The notes beneath the pieces are model-generated. The model saw nothing but the letters and a program-made list of their open reading frames with translations. It had not been told where the DNA came from and searched no databases. From assembly GCA_030612085.1 (NCBI GenBank), contig JAUWOM010000002.1, forward strand, positions 1 through 35,615: a stretch of 35,615 bases of DNA. The letters are read 5' to 3'. Positions 23,656 to 32,733 of this stretch are shown in pieces; within the stretch, counting starts at the first letter, position 1, and each line of letters opens with the position of its first letter. The translations under genes and the position numbers were made by a program. The DNA comes from Actinomycetes bacterium (GTDB taxonomy: Bacteria > Actinomycetota > Humimicrobiia > JAHJRV01).

Positions 23656-25218
23656 ATGAGTATAAACAAGGTTCTAACTGGTTATGAGATGGTTGAAATT
23701 GATAAGATTGCAGTTAAAAGAGGAATAAAAGCATTGGATTTAATGGAAAAAGCTGGGCAGAAGGTTGCCAATATTGCAAAAAAGGAATTAGAAGATTTTG
23801 GGAAAAAAAATGTTTTAGCTGTTTGTGGTAAAGGAAATAATGGAGGAGATGGTTTTGTAGCATCCTCTATACTTCATAGTAAAGGTTTAAATGTTATAAC
23901 TTACTATATTGGTGAGCCAGAAGAGCTAAGGGAACCTTCAAAGACAAGCTTTAAAAAAGTGAAGTTATCTGGACTTACTATAAAGAAAATAGAAAAAGAT
24001 TTAATCTCATTTAAGAAAGACTTAAAAAATTGTGATTTTGTTATTGATGCAATTTTTGGAACTGGCTTAAAAAGACCTGTTAAAGGAATATATTTAGATA
24101 TAATAAATCTTATAAATAATGCTAATAAACATGTTTTATCAATAGATATTCCATCTGGAATAAACGGAGATACTGGTGAGGTTTTCAAAGTAGCAATAAA
24201 AGCAAATACTACAGTTACATTGCAGACTTATAAATTTGGACTTTTAAACTATCCAGGAGCAAGTTATGTAGGAGATATAAAATGTGTAGACATAGGAATA
24301 CCTCAAGGTTTGGTAGATAAATATTGTAAGATTTTTTTCATTGATGATGAGTGGGTTTTAAAAAGACTTCCAAAAAGAAAAGCATATGCTCACAAAGGTG
24401 ACGCGGGAAAGCTTTTTGTTATAGCAGGCTCACCTGGTTTTACAGGAGCAGCTTATATGTGTTCTATGTCAGCTCTTATAGGTGGAGCTGGTGTTGTAAC
24501 AATAGCAATTCCTGAGGGATTAAATACAGTAATGGAAACCAAATTAACCGAGGTAATGACATTACCACTTCCTCAAACAAAAGATGGAACCTTAGCTATT
24601 TCAGCTCTACCAATAATAATGGATGCAATTAAAGGATTTGATTGTATTGCAATAGGACCAGGTATTTCATTAAATGAAGAAACCTCAGTGTTAGTTAAAT
24701 CTTTAGTAAAAGATTTGAGGATTCCAATAGTAATAGACGCTGATGCTCTTACAATATTATCTGAAAATATAGAAATCTTAAAAGATTCAAAAGCTCCAAT
24801 AATAATTACTCCTCATCCAGGGGAATTGTCCAGACTATTGCATATTACTAAAGTAAACTTAAAGGATAGATTAGAGTTAAATCGAGAGATCTCAAAGAAT
24901 ATTGGAAAAATCTCTGTTTTAAAAGGAGCCAGAACATTGGTTTCTAATCCTGAAGGTGAAACATTTATTAACTTAACTGGTAGTCCTGCTATGGCAACTG
25001 CTGGTTCTGGGGATATCTTGGTAGGATTAATTGCTTCACTTATAGTTCAAGGTGTCGGTCCCTATGATGCTGCTATAATGGGAACATATTTACATGGTCT
25101 TGCTGGAGATATGGCTGTGGAAGAGATTGGTCAGCGCTCTCTTATTGCAACAGATATAATGAACAAAATTCCAAAAACATTTTTAAGAATTGAAGGAACC
25201 TTCCCATTTACCGAATAA
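23656..25218 (+). CDS. nnr: Bifunctional NAD(P)H-hydrate epimerase / ADP-dependent dehydratase
   Basis: The protein repairs hydrated NAD(P)H. The 520-aa chain has two domains. Residues about 1-220 form the YjeF_N epimerase (GKGNNGGDGFVAS at 58-70, DAIFGTGLKRPV, SIDIPSGINGDTGE). Residues about 225-515 form a ribokinase-like dehydratase (GDAGKLFVIAGSPGFTGAAY, AIGPGIS, ITPHPGELSRLL, and TAGSGDIL with catalytic Asp453). ATG follows AAAGG. It lies 133 nt after acpS and 29 nt before alr. Confidence 0.96.
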   Translation: MSINKVLTGYEMVEIDKIAVKRGIKALDLMEKAGQKVANIAKKELEDFGKKNVLAVCGKGNNGGDGFVASSILHSKGLNVITYYIGEPEELREPSKTSFKKVKLSGLTIKKIEKDLISFKKDLKNCDFVIDAIFGTGLKRPVKGIYLDIINLINNANKHVLSIDIPSGINGDTGEVFKVAIKANTTVTLQTYKFGLLNYPGASYVGDIKCVDIGIPQGLVDKYCKIFFIDDEWVLKRLPKRKAYAHKGDAGKLFVIAGSPGFTGAAYMCSMSALIGGAGVVTIAIPEGLNTVMETKLTEVMTLPLPQTKDGTLAISALPIIMDAIKGFDCIAIGPGISLNEETSVLVKSLVKDLRIPIVIDADALTILSENIEILKDSKAPIIITPHPGELSRLLHITKVNLKDRLELNREISKNIGKISVLKGARTLVSNPEGETFINLTGSPAMATAGSGDILVGLIASLIVQGVGPYDAAIMGTYLHGLAGDMAVEEIGQRSLIATDIMNKIPKTFLRIEGTFPFTE

Positions 25219-25247
25219 TTTAATTTTTTGATTTAGAAAGAGGAAAT

Positions 25248-26381
25248 TTGGATTTTTATAGGCCTGTTTGGGCTGAGGTAAATGCAAATAATATTAAAGA
25301 TAACCTTAGGTTTATTAGAACCTTAATATCTAAAAGCACAAAAATAATGGCTGTTGTTAAAGCCAATGGGTACGGTCACGGTGTATTAAAAGTAGCTAAA
25401 GCAGCAATTGAAGCAGGGGTTGAAAGATTAGGTGTAGCATCAGTTGAAGAAGCATTAGAGCTTATAAATTATGATATTAAAGTTCCTATACAGTTATTAA
25501 GCCAACCACCTATATCATCTGTTAAGATAATAGTTGAAAATTCAACAATAAAAAAATCAATGATTAGCACTGTATATACTAAAAATTTTGTAAAAGCACT
25601 ATCAGAGGAAGCACATAATCAAAATAAAAAATGTTTAGTTCATGTAAAAGTTGATACTGGAATGCACAGAGTTGGAGCAAACATTAAAAATGTTTTAAAT
25701 TTGGTTAAATATATATCTACACTCTCAAATATAGAAATTGAGGGATTGTTTACCCATTTTGCCTGCGCTGATGATCCTGAAAATCCATATACATTATTAC
25801 AATTAAAGAGATTTATAGAATTAAAAGAAACTCTAAAAAAGAACAATTTTAAATTTAAAATATATCACTGCGCTAACTCAGCAGCTACATTAAATTTTTC
25901 ACAAACTCATATGGATATGATTAGGATAGGGATAGCAATGTATGGATTAAGGTCTTCAGAAAAGACTTTCTCATTACAAGTAAAGCCAGCACTCTCCTTA
26001 AAGGCAAAGATATCCTATTTAAAAACAGTGAAAAATGGAGAGGGAATTTCCTATGGATTAACATTTAAAACAAATAAAAAAAGTTTGATAGCTACTATAC
26101 CAATTGGTTATAGAGATGGATATTCCAGACAATTATCCAATAAGGGAGTGGTTTTGGTTAAAGGGAAAAGGGTTCCTGTAATTGGAAATGTCACAATGGA
26201 TCAGATAATGATAGATGTAACTGATATAGGTGAAGTTAAAATTGGAGATGAAGTGGTTATAATAGGAAATCAGGGAGAAGAAAAAATAGAAGTAAATGAG
26301 CTGTCAAAGATTTTAAATACAATTGATTATGAAATTGTATGTGGTATAACAAACAGAGTCCCCAGAATATACATAGAATAA
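25248..26381 (+). CDS. alr: Alanine racemase
   Basis: This PLP enzyme makes D-alanine for peptidoglycan. The 377-aa protein shows the PLP lysine in MAVVKANGYGHG (Lys38), HVKVDTGMHRVGAN, the barrel segment MIRIGIAMYGL, and the second catalytic residue Tyr270 in EGISYGLTFK. A beta-domain with PVIGNVTMDQIMIDVTD follows. TTG comes 3 nt after AGAGGAAA. With glmM and glmS nearby it suits a cell-wall precursor neighbourhood. Confidence 0.96.
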   Translation: MDFYRPVWAEVNANNIKDNLRFIRTLISKSTKIMAVVKANGYGHGVLKVAKAAIEAGVERLGVASVEEALELINYDIKVPIQLLSQPPISSVKIIVENSTIKKSMISTVYTKNFVKALSEEAHNQNKKCLVHVKVDTGMHRVGANIKNVLNLVKYISTLSNIEIEGLFTHFACADDPENPYTLLQLKRFIELKETLKKNNFKFKIYHCANSAATLNFSQTHMDMIRIGIAMYGLRSSEKTFSLQVKPALSLKAKISYLKTVKNGEGISYGLTFKTNKKSLIATIPIGYRDGYSRQLSNKGVVLVKGKRVPVIGNVTMDQIMIDVTDIGEVKIGDEVVIIGNQGEEKIEVNELSKILNTIDYEIVCGITNRVPRIYIE

Positions 26382-26470
26382 AAAAATTTTCCTCTTCATT
26401 AATTTAGTAAGATTAATTATATTTTTATATTTAGTTTTGGCAATTAAACATCTGGAAGAAAGGAAGCTTT

Positions 26471-27508
26471 ATGAAATGTGCAAGGTTGTATAGTCCTGGT
26501 AAGTTAAAAATTGAAGAGGTTGAAATCCCTGCTATAAAAAAGGGAGAGGTTTTAGTTGAAGTAAGAGCAGCCCTTACATGTGGAACAGATATAAAGACCT
26601 ATCTGAGGGGACATCCGGTATTAATAAAGAAATATCCCTCACCTTTTGGTCACGAATTTTCAGGTGTAATCTCAAAGGTAGGAACTGATGTAAATGGATT
26701 TGTTCCTGGAATGAGAGTAGTAGCTGCAAATTCTGCTCCCTGTGGTCAATGTTATTTTTGTAAAAGAGAATATTTTGGCTTATGTGAGGATTTAAGACTA
26801 TTAAATGGAGCATATTCACAATTTATAGTTGTACCTGAATTAATTGTCAATAAAAATCTTTTAGAGATTCCAGATAATGTTTCCTTTGAGAAAGCAGCAT
26901 TATCTGAGCCACTTGCATGTTGCTTAAATGCTGTTGAACGAAGCAATATTTCATCTAATGATACAGTTGTAGTAATTGGATTAGGCCCCATTGGTCTATT
27001 TTTAACTCATCTATATCATTTAAGTGGAGCAAAAGTAATAGCATGTGGAAGGGGAAAAAAAAGACTTGAACTTGCTAAGATTTTAGGAGCTAACTTTACA
27101 ATTGATGCAGGAGAAATTGAAAATGAGATAGAGGAAGTTAAAAGTTTATCAAATAATGGAAGAGGAGCTGATGTAGTTATAGAAGCAGTTGGAAAACCTG
27201 ATATTTGGGAAATGTCAGTAAAAATGGTGAGAAGAGGAGGACTTGTAATTTTATTTGGAGGTTGTCCATCAGGAACCTCATTTTCTATAGATACAACTCT
27301 GTTTCATTATGAACAAATAACTATAAAAGGAATTTTTCATCATACTCCCCAACTTTTTAAAAAAGCTCTGGATTTAATAGCAAGTGGGAAAATAAATACT
27401 AAAGCTTTTATAAGTGGAAGGCTGCCACTTGAAAAGTTGAAGAATGCATTTTCCTTAGTTAGGGAGAGAGTTGGTGTAAAATACTTTATAGACCCTTTTT
27501 ATAAATAA
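26471..27508 (+). CDS. Zinc-dependent medium-chain alcohol/sorbitol-type dehydrogenase
   Basis: A cytosolic NAD(P)-dependent oxidoreductase. The 345-aa chain has a GroES-like N-domain with the catalytic zinc residues Cys37 (CGTD), His61-Glu62 (GHE) and Glu146. A structural zinc site is present at Cys91, 94, 97 and 105 (CGQCYFCKREYFGLC). The Rossmann core begins VVVIGLGPIGLF at about 167. The overall type matches the threonine, sorbitol or galactitol dehydrogenase group, but the substrate cannot be read from the sequence. It lies 12 nt before the cca-like gene. Confidence 0.9.
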   Translation: MKCARLYSPGKLKIEEVEIPAIKKGEVLVEVRAALTCGTDIKTYLRGHPVLIKKYPSPFGHEFSGVISKVGTDVNGFVPGMRVVAANSAPCGQCYFCKREYFGLCEDLRLLNGAYSQFIVVPELIVNKNLLEIPDNVSFEKAALSEPLACCLNAVERSNISSNDTVVVIGLGPIGLFLTHLYHLSGAKVIACGRGKKRLELAKILGANFTIDAGEIENEIEEVKSLSNNGRGADVVIEAVGKPDIWEMSVKMVRRGGLVILFGGCPSGTSFSIDTTLFHYEQITIKGIFHHTPQLFKKALDLIASGKINTKAFISGRLPLEKLKNAFSLVRERVGVKYFIDPFYK

Positions 27509-27520
27509 TTTTTAAATTTA

Positions 27521-29137
27521 ATGGATAGAAAAGATATTATTTTAAAATTAAAGAAGAAAATATTAAAAGATTCCACTCTTAAGAAAGTAGTTAATGAAAT
27601 AGGTTCTAGTTTTCCTGATAGTTATTTAGTGGGTGGTTTTATAAGAGATGTTGCGTTAGGTGTGGATTCAAGAAATTTAGACATAGTTGCTCAATTTTCC
27701 CCAGAGAAAATAGCCAAGTTTGTTTCAAGCATTAAGGGCGCTAAACTTTTCCCTTTAGACATTAAAAGAAAAATTTTTAGAATGATAATAAAAAATGATA
27801 GTGAGAAAAAAGATAATAGTAAAATAAAAAATGATAGCGATATAACAACAGTTGATTTTTCATTCTACGATATTATCAAAATCAAGGATGAACTTACAGG
27901 TAGAGATTTCACTATAAACGCAATAGCAGTTCCCACAATTATTTTTTCAGAAGATTATGAATCACTTTTTAAATTACCTTTAGATGTGATAAAAGATTAT
28001 GAATTAAAGATGAAGAATGAATTATTTGAAAAGAATGAATTACCTGATAATTTAACATTTGAACTAATAGACCCATTCAATGGCTTAAAGGATTTGACAG
28101 AAGGAAGGCTTAGACTTGTAAGTGAAAAAGCATTACAAGATGATCCAGTTAGGATATTAAGAGCTTTTAGGTTTAAACTGTCTCAAAATTTCTCAATCTC
28201 AGAGGAACTTGAGCGAAAAATTAAGTCAGATTCGAATATGTTAAGATTTGTTTCTGGTGAAAGAATAGCAGATGAAGTTCTTAAGATATTTTCATATGAC
28301 AATATATCTTCTACTTTAAGAGAAATGCAGAAGTTAAATGTTTTAAAACACATATTTTTATCAATTGAAGATAATGTCGGAATATCTCAGTTCGGATATC
28401 ACTCTGAGGATGTTTTTGGTCACTTATTAAAATGTGTTGATAAAATGGATAATATAGAGGAGTTTATAAAACTATATTTGACTGATTATAGTAAACAGAT
28501 ATTCTCTCATCTAAATAAACTAATACAGGGAGATTATAAAAAATTTACTTTCCTAAAACTCGCAACTTTTTTTCATGATATAAGTAAATCAGAAACTAAA
28601 GTCGTTGATAATAATGGCAGAATTAAATTTTATAACCACCAGAATGTTGGAGCAGAAAAAATAGAAAATATTTGTAAAAATCTTAGACTCAGTAATAAAG
28701 CTACAAATTACTTAGTCAAAATGGTAGAGAAACATATGAAGATACCAAATCTATTGGGTTTAGAAAAAATTACAGATAGAGCAACGTATAGATTAATCAG
28801 GGAAGCTGGCGATGAATTAATAGATTTAATTTTATTATGTTATGTGGATAGAGTAGCTGATCCAGGACCATTAGTAGAAGTAGATTTTAAAAAGAAGATG
28901 ATTAAATATTTTAATAAAATACTATATTTAAGAGAAAAGATTAAAAAGCAGACTAAAAAGCCTTTAATTAGGGGAGATGAAATAATAGAAAAATTTGAGC
29001 TAACTCCTGGACCAAAAATTGGAGAAATTTTAAAATTAGTTGAAAAAGAAAGAGCTTTAGGTAATATATCAAATAAAAGACAAGCTTTAAGTATAATAAA
29101 GGAAGAAGTGAAATTAAATGGGAAAAAAAAGATTTAA
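27521..29137 (+). CDS. cca: tRNA nucleotidyltransferase / poly(A) polymerase family protein with HD domain
   Basis: Probable CCA-adding enzyme of tRNA 3' ends. The 538-aa chain has the class II head (YLVGGFIRDVAL, RDFTINAIA) and the neck block DDPVRILRAFRFKL, with SGERIADEVLKIF. An HD phosphohydrolase domain follows (FFHDISKS with His352-Asp353, YNHQNVGAEK, KMVEKHMKI). The C-terminal body GPKIGEILKLVEKERALG is typical of CCA/HD fusions. Where the family has Asp-x-Asp, this reads Asn52-Leu-Asp54. Two polar insertions (about 90-110 and 150-185) make it longer than usual. No clear Shine-Dalgarno precedes the ATG. A poly(A) polymerase remains possible. Confidence 0.87.
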   Translation: MDRKDIILKLKKKILKDSTLKKVVNEIGSSFPDSYLVGGFIRDVALGVDSRNLDIVAQFSPEKIAKFVSSIKGAKLFPLDIKRKIFRMIIKNDSEKKDNSKIKNDSDITTVDFSFYDIIKIKDELTGRDFTINAIAVPTIIFSEDYESLFKLPLDVIKDYELKMKNELFEKNELPDNLTFELIDPFNGLKDLTEGRLRLVSEKALQDDPVRILRAFRFKLSQNFSISEELERKIKSDSNMLRFVSGERIADEVLKIFSYDNISSTLREMQKLNVLKHIFLSIEDNVGISQFGYHSEDVFGHLLKCVDKMDNIEEFIKLYLTDYSKQIFSHLNKLIQGDYKKFTFLKLATFFHDISKSETKVVDNNGRIKFYNHQNVGAEKIENICKNLRLSNKATNYLVKMVEKHMKIPNLLGLEKITDRATYRLIREAGDELIDLILLCYVDRVADPGPLVEVDFKKKMIKYFNKILYLREKIKKQTKKPLIRGDEIIEKFELTPGPKIGEILKLVEKERALGNISNKRQALSIIKEEVKLNGKKKI

Positions 29138-29206
29138 GTAGGTTATTAATAAAAGTAACCCTTTAAGTCATTTAATAAAGGACTAAAATATAATAAGGTG
29201 AAAAAA

Positions 29207-30106
29207 ATGCTTTATTTTTGCTATAGTGATAAATATACAGGAGAACTACCTGGACATGTTTTTCCTATTGAAAAGTATAAGATGGTTTATGAAAGGTTAA
29301 AATCAGAGAAAATAATTACAGATAAGAATTTAATTGAACCGATAAAACCTTTAAGAAAAGAATTATCACTTGTTCATACTAATAATTATTTGGATGATCT
29401 CTTTAATTTAAGATTTACTCATAGAACTTACCCATCAGAACTTCCTTTAAATCAAAAAATTTTAGATTTTTTTCTTATAACAACTGGTGGAACAATAAGT
29501 GCTGCCAAAATGGCATGTAAATATAATGTAGCAATAAATTTAGCTGGTGGGTATCACCATGCTTTTCCAGACAGAGCAGAGGGATTCTGTTACTTAAATG
29601 ATATTGCAATCTCAATTAGGATAGTACAAACAGATAAATTGGCAAGTAAGGTTTTGATCGTTGATTGTGATTTACACCAGGGAAATGGTAATGCATATAT
29701 TTTTAGAGATGACCCAACTGTATTTACTTTCTCGATGCATCAGGAGAATAATTATCCGATAAAACAGAAAGGAGATTTGGACATTGGATTAGATGATGGT
29801 ACTACAGATATTCAGTATCTTGAATATCTGCAAAAAATTTTACCAGGACTTATTGAAAAGCAAAAACCAGATTTAATCTTCTATTTAGCAGGAGCAGATC
29901 CCTACTATAGAGATTTAATTGGTGGACTTTCGCTAACAAATGAAGGTTTAAAAAAAAGAGATGAGTTTGTTATAAATAAAGCTCAGGAAAAAAATATTCC
30001 AATTTGTATTGTTCTTGCGGGGGGTTATGCAGAAAATACAAATGATATTGTGGATATTCACTGCAATACATGTTATATTGCAAAAAAATATAGTGAAAAA
30101 TATTAA
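29207..30106 (+). CDS. Histone deacetylase superfamily (AcuC/APAH-like) amidohydrolase
   Basis: A zinc-dependent deacetylase-type hydrolase; the substrate is unknown (acetyl-lysine, acetylpolyamine or another amide). The 299-aa chain has the full site: His117-His118 (GGYHHAFPDRAEGFC), zinc ligands Asp155 and His157 (DCDLHQGNG) and Asp231 (GADPYYRD), and the catalytic-type tyrosine Tyr274 in AGGYAE. I chose ATG with AAGGTG 6 nt upstream. A GTG three codons earlier overlaps that site. The small CxxC protein follows after 14 nt. Confidence 0.9.
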   Translation: MLYFCYSDKYTGELPGHVFPIEKYKMVYERLKSEKIITDKNLIEPIKPLRKELSLVHTNNYLDDLFNLRFTHRTYPSELPLNQKILDFFLITTGGTISAAKMACKYNVAINLAGGYHHAFPDRAEGFCYLNDIAISIRIVQTDKLASKVLIVDCDLHQGNGNAYIFRDDPTVFTFSMHQENNYPIKQKGDLDIGLDDGTTDIQYLEYLQKILPGLIEKQKPDLIFYLAGADPYYRDLIGGLSLTNEGLKKRDEFVINKAQEKNIPICIVLAGGYAENTNDIVDIHCNTCYIAKKYSEKY

Positions 30107-30120
30107 TAGAAAGGGTTGGT

Positions 30121-30432
30121 ATGAAAATTTTTAAAAGATTTTTATCTAAAATTAAAGAAAAAGAAGAAGAGCAAAATGTCATGTTTCTATATGTTAAGTG
30201 CAATAGATGTGGTGAGAAAATTAAAGTTAGGATAGTAAAGAGTACTGATCTTTTGTACAACTATAACAAACCCCAGGGAGATGTAGGTTATACTTTGAGA
30301 AAGGAAATATTAGGGAATAAATGTCCCAATTTGATTTATGCTTATGCTGAATTTGATAAAAATAAGAAGATGTTAAGCCTGGATGTAAATGGTGGTATTT
30401 CCATAAAACCAGAGGAATATAAAAAGGAATAA
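30121..30432 (+). CDS. Small conserved-looking CxxC protein, function unknown
   Basis: The 103-aa protein has a basic, charged N-terminus (about 1-20) and a knuckle CNRCGEKIKVRI with Cys27 and Cys30. A segment GDVGYTLRKEILGNKCPN adds Cys68, and the tail is rich in Lys and Glu. Three cysteines could form an incomplete zinc ribbon. ATG follows AAAGGG by about 6 nt. I do not recognise a named family. The tight link to the deacetylase-like gene suggests co-expression only. Confidence 0.75.
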   Translation: MKIFKRFLSKIKEKEEEQNVMFLYVKCNRCGEKIKVRIVKSTDLLYNYNKPQGDVGYTLRKEILGNKCPNLIYAYAEFDKNKKMLSLDVNGGISIKPEEYKKE

Positions 30433-30457
30433 AATTTATTTTAAAAATATTTTAATG

Positions 30458-30485
30458 TAGGGCAAGGCTTTAGCCTTGCTTACAT
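30458..30485. repeat. REP-like hairpin, relative of the one at 134
   Basis: TAGGGCAAGGCTTTAGCCTT, then GCTTACATAA, is an imperfect palindrome (GCAAGGCT/AGCCTTGC) nearly identical to the element in the tuf-rpsJ spacer. No T-run follows directly, so a terminator role is uncertain. Confidence 0.6.
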
Positions 30486-30578
30486 AATTCAATATAAAAA
30501 GGTTGTTTTTTATTAAAAAAAATATCCGAATTCATGATAGTTGTGGTATATTAAAGGTTAAATTAAAGGAGTATTAAA

Positions 30579-31139
30579 GTGAATATAATATGGCGTGAAA
30601 GATATAAACCTTTATTAGAGAAAATAGTTAATCGTAAAGATCAGGTTAATAAATTTTTAGATTTTTTAGAGGACAAAACTAATTGGATAACAGCACCTGC
30701 CAGTACAAAGTACCATTTAGATAGAGATGGTGGATTAATTGATCACAGTGTTGGTGTTACACATACTCTATTAAAATTGAAAAATATTTTAATTCCTGAA
30801 ATACCTGATGAGAGCTGTGTTGTTATTGGACTATTTCATGATGTTGGGAAAGTTGGGATGGCGGGAAAACCATACTATATAAAGTTGAAAACTCCAGCAA
30901 AGGATGGAAAAAAATATATTATAAATAAAGATTTAGCAGCTATGGGGATTGCTGCGAGAAGTCTTATGCTTATTTCTAAATTCATAAGTTTAAGTGATAA
31001 TGAAGCACAGGCTATTGCATATCATGATGGTCAATATATTCCCGAAGGAAAGATAGTAGCGCATAGAGAAAGTGCACTAACACTACTTCTTCATTACGCA
31101 GATTATTGGACTTCACATATTTTAGAGAGAGGTGAATAA
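30579..31139 (+). CDS. HD-domain metal-dependent phosphohydrolase
   Basis: A single-domain HD protein of 186 aa. The expected ligands are His56 (LIDHSVGVTHTLLKL), His87-Asp88 (LFHDVGKVG), a further His149 (AYHDGQYI) and Asp175 (HYADYW). The family hydrolyses nucleotides, cyclic nucleotides or RNA ends; no specific substrate can be inferred. GTG follows AAAGGAG. The next gene begins 2 nt after its stop, suggesting one operon with the membrane protease. Confidence 0.87.
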   Translation: MNIIWRERYKPLLEKIVNRKDQVNKFLDFLEDKTNWITAPASTKYHLDRDGGLIDHSVGVTHTLLKLKNILIPEIPDESCVVIGLFHDVGKVGMAGKPYYIKLKTPAKDGKKYIINKDLAAMGIAARSLMLISKFISLSDNEAQAIAYHDGQYIPEGKIVAHRESALTLLLHYADYWTSHILERGE

Positions 31140-31141
31140 TA

Positions 31142-32065
31142 TTGGAATATTTTGAAAATATAAACTGTTTATGTATAATTTTTCAACAATCAGAACAGGC
31201 TCCAGGAATTAATCTCTTTGGTTATCTATCATACATTTTCTGGATTGTTATGATTTTGTTGTTAGTAATTCCATATATCAAACAAAAAAAGTTAGCCATT
31301 GATCGCTTTCGTCAAATAAAAAAGATAGAACGTATTAGAGGAACAAGAGTAATTACAATGATCCATAGACAGGAAAATTTTTTTGGATTACCATTTTTTA
31401 AATACATAGATATACAAGATTCAGAACAGGTTTTAAGAGCAGTTCGAATGACTCCAAATAATATGCCTATTGATTTTATAATTCATACTCCGGGAGGATT
31501 ACAGTTAGCATCTGAACAAATCGCATTGGCTTTAGCCAATCATAAAGCAAAGGTTACAATATTTATACCTCATTATTCTATGTCCGGAGGAACTCTTCTG
31601 GCACTAGGTGCTGATGAAATTTATATGGATGAGAATGCTGTAATTGGTCCACTCGATCCACAACTTGGTCAATTTCCCATGGTTTATCCCGCAACTTCAA
31701 TTTTGAAAGCTGTTAAAAAGAAATCATTAGATGAGATTGATGATAGAACTTTAATTTTAGCAGATATAGCAACTAAAGCTATAAAACAGATGAAGCAGAG
31801 GATAGTTGAAATCATTGGCAATAGGATGGATTCAAAAAAGGCAAATAAATTAGCTAGTGTGTTGACAGATGGACGATGGACTCATGATTATCCAATAACC
31901 TTTAAGGAAGCAGAAGAGTTAGGATTTAATGTAAAGAGAGAAATTCCAAAAGAGATATATAAATTAATGGATTTATATCCTCAATCAGCAATTGGCAGAC
32001 CATCTGTCCAATATATTCCTGTACCATATCCCAAGGAAGGGGGACAAAGAAGAAGAAAAAGTTAA
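31142..32065 (+). CDS. Membrane-anchored SDH/ClpP-like serine protease
   Basis: The 307-aa chain has one N-terminal membrane helix (about 25-46), then a basic juxtamembrane stretch. The ClpP/crotonase-fold catalytic domain follows: FIIHTPGG at about 112-119, HYSMSGGTLLALGADEIYMD with likely nucleophile Ser148, and ENAVIGPLDPQLGQFP. This matches the serine dehydrogenase proteinase (SDH) family, related to SppA and ClpP. The C-terminal VLTDGRWTHDYPITFKEAEE is also typical of the family. The catalytic domain probably faces the cytosol. The start is TTG, 2 nt after the HD gene. Confidence 0.88.
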   Translation: MEYFENINCLCIIFQQSEQAPGINLFGYLSYIFWIVMILLLVIPYIKQKKLAIDRFRQIKKIERIRGTRVITMIHRQENFFGLPFFKYIDIQDSEQVLRAVRMTPNNMPIDFIIHTPGGLQLASEQIALALANHKAKVTIFIPHYSMSGGTLLALGADEIYMDENAVIGPLDPQLGQFPMVYPATSILKAVKKKSLDEIDDRTLILADIATKAIKQMKQRIVEIIGNRMDSKKANKLASVLTDGRWTHDYPITFKEAEELGFNVKREIPKEIYKLMDLYPQSAIGRPSVQYIPVPYPKEGGQRRRKS

Positions 32066-32188
32066 AAATAAATTAAACACAGGTAAATCCAGAAATAGAA
32101 CTTTTTTAGTAAAAAGTATGAATAAATAGTAAAATGTAAAAATAAATTTAATTTACTTAAAAATTATTATTTTTTGAAAGGAGAGAAA

Positions 32189-32425
32189 ATGGCTGCTAAT
32201 GCATATGTACTTATCAATGCAACTCCCCAGAAGATTGCTGATGTATTAACAAATATAAAAAAATCCCCTGCAGTTAAGAGAGCTAATGCTGTAACTGGAC
32301 CATACGATATTATTGCTTACATTGAAGCAGAGGATATAAATGAAATTGGAAAGACAGTTGTTTTCAAGATTCAGGGAGTTCAGGGAGTTACAAAAACTCT
32401 AACATGTATGGTCGTTGAAGTGTAA
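32189..32425 (+). CDS. Stand-alone Lrp/AsnC ligand-binding (RAM) domain protein
   Basis: The 78-aa protein is just the alpha-beta RAM domain of Lrp/AsnC regulators, without a DNA-binding helix-turn-helix. The segment AVTGPYDIIAYIEAEDINEI and the end QGVQGVTKTLTCMVVEV are characteristic. Such single domains form rings and bind small effectors, often amino acids. I chose ATG with AAGGAG 5 nt upstream; a TTG five codons earlier lacks a site. It stands alone, with 123 nt before it and over 400 nt after it. Confidence 0.87.
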   Translation: MAANAYVLINATPQKIADVLTNIKKSPAVKRANAVTGPYDIIAYIEAEDINEIGKTVVFKIQGVQGVTKTLTCMVVEV

Positions 32426-32733
32426 AAAATTTTCCATTTTTTAACAAAAAGACAATAAGTTGGTATTCTGATTTGTTTCTTATATTTAAGAAACTCAAAA
32501 AATCTTGATATTTATTTATCTTAATAATCTTTACCAACTGATTTTCCCACGTTCAAATTTTGTTAATAGATTCAGCTTTTTTTAATTTCTATAAATAAAA
32601 TTAGTAATTTCAGTCTACATATTTTTTTTCAATTTTAAGCTGAGCTCTATTGAATGTTTATTATTATTTGTACTATTAACAAGATAGGTTAACAGTTTGC
32701 TATTCGAAAAATTAATATAATGTAATAAAAGTA
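32426..32733. other. AT-rich gene-free spacer
   Basis: About 300 nt without a plausible gene. AGTTGGTA (32458-32465) and TACCAACT (32532-32539) form an 8-bp inverted repeat that encloses a second hairpin, TTTCTTA with TAAGAAA (32476-32493). In such AT-rich DNA this could be chance. I see no clear promoter or terminator. Confidence 0.4.

Noticed and set aside
29138..29206. Terminator or promoter between the cca-like and deacetylase genes
   Set aside because: The hairpins GGTTA/TAACC and CCTTTA/TAAAGG are short and lack a T-run; the TATAAT at 29189 is too close to the start codon and has no -35 box.
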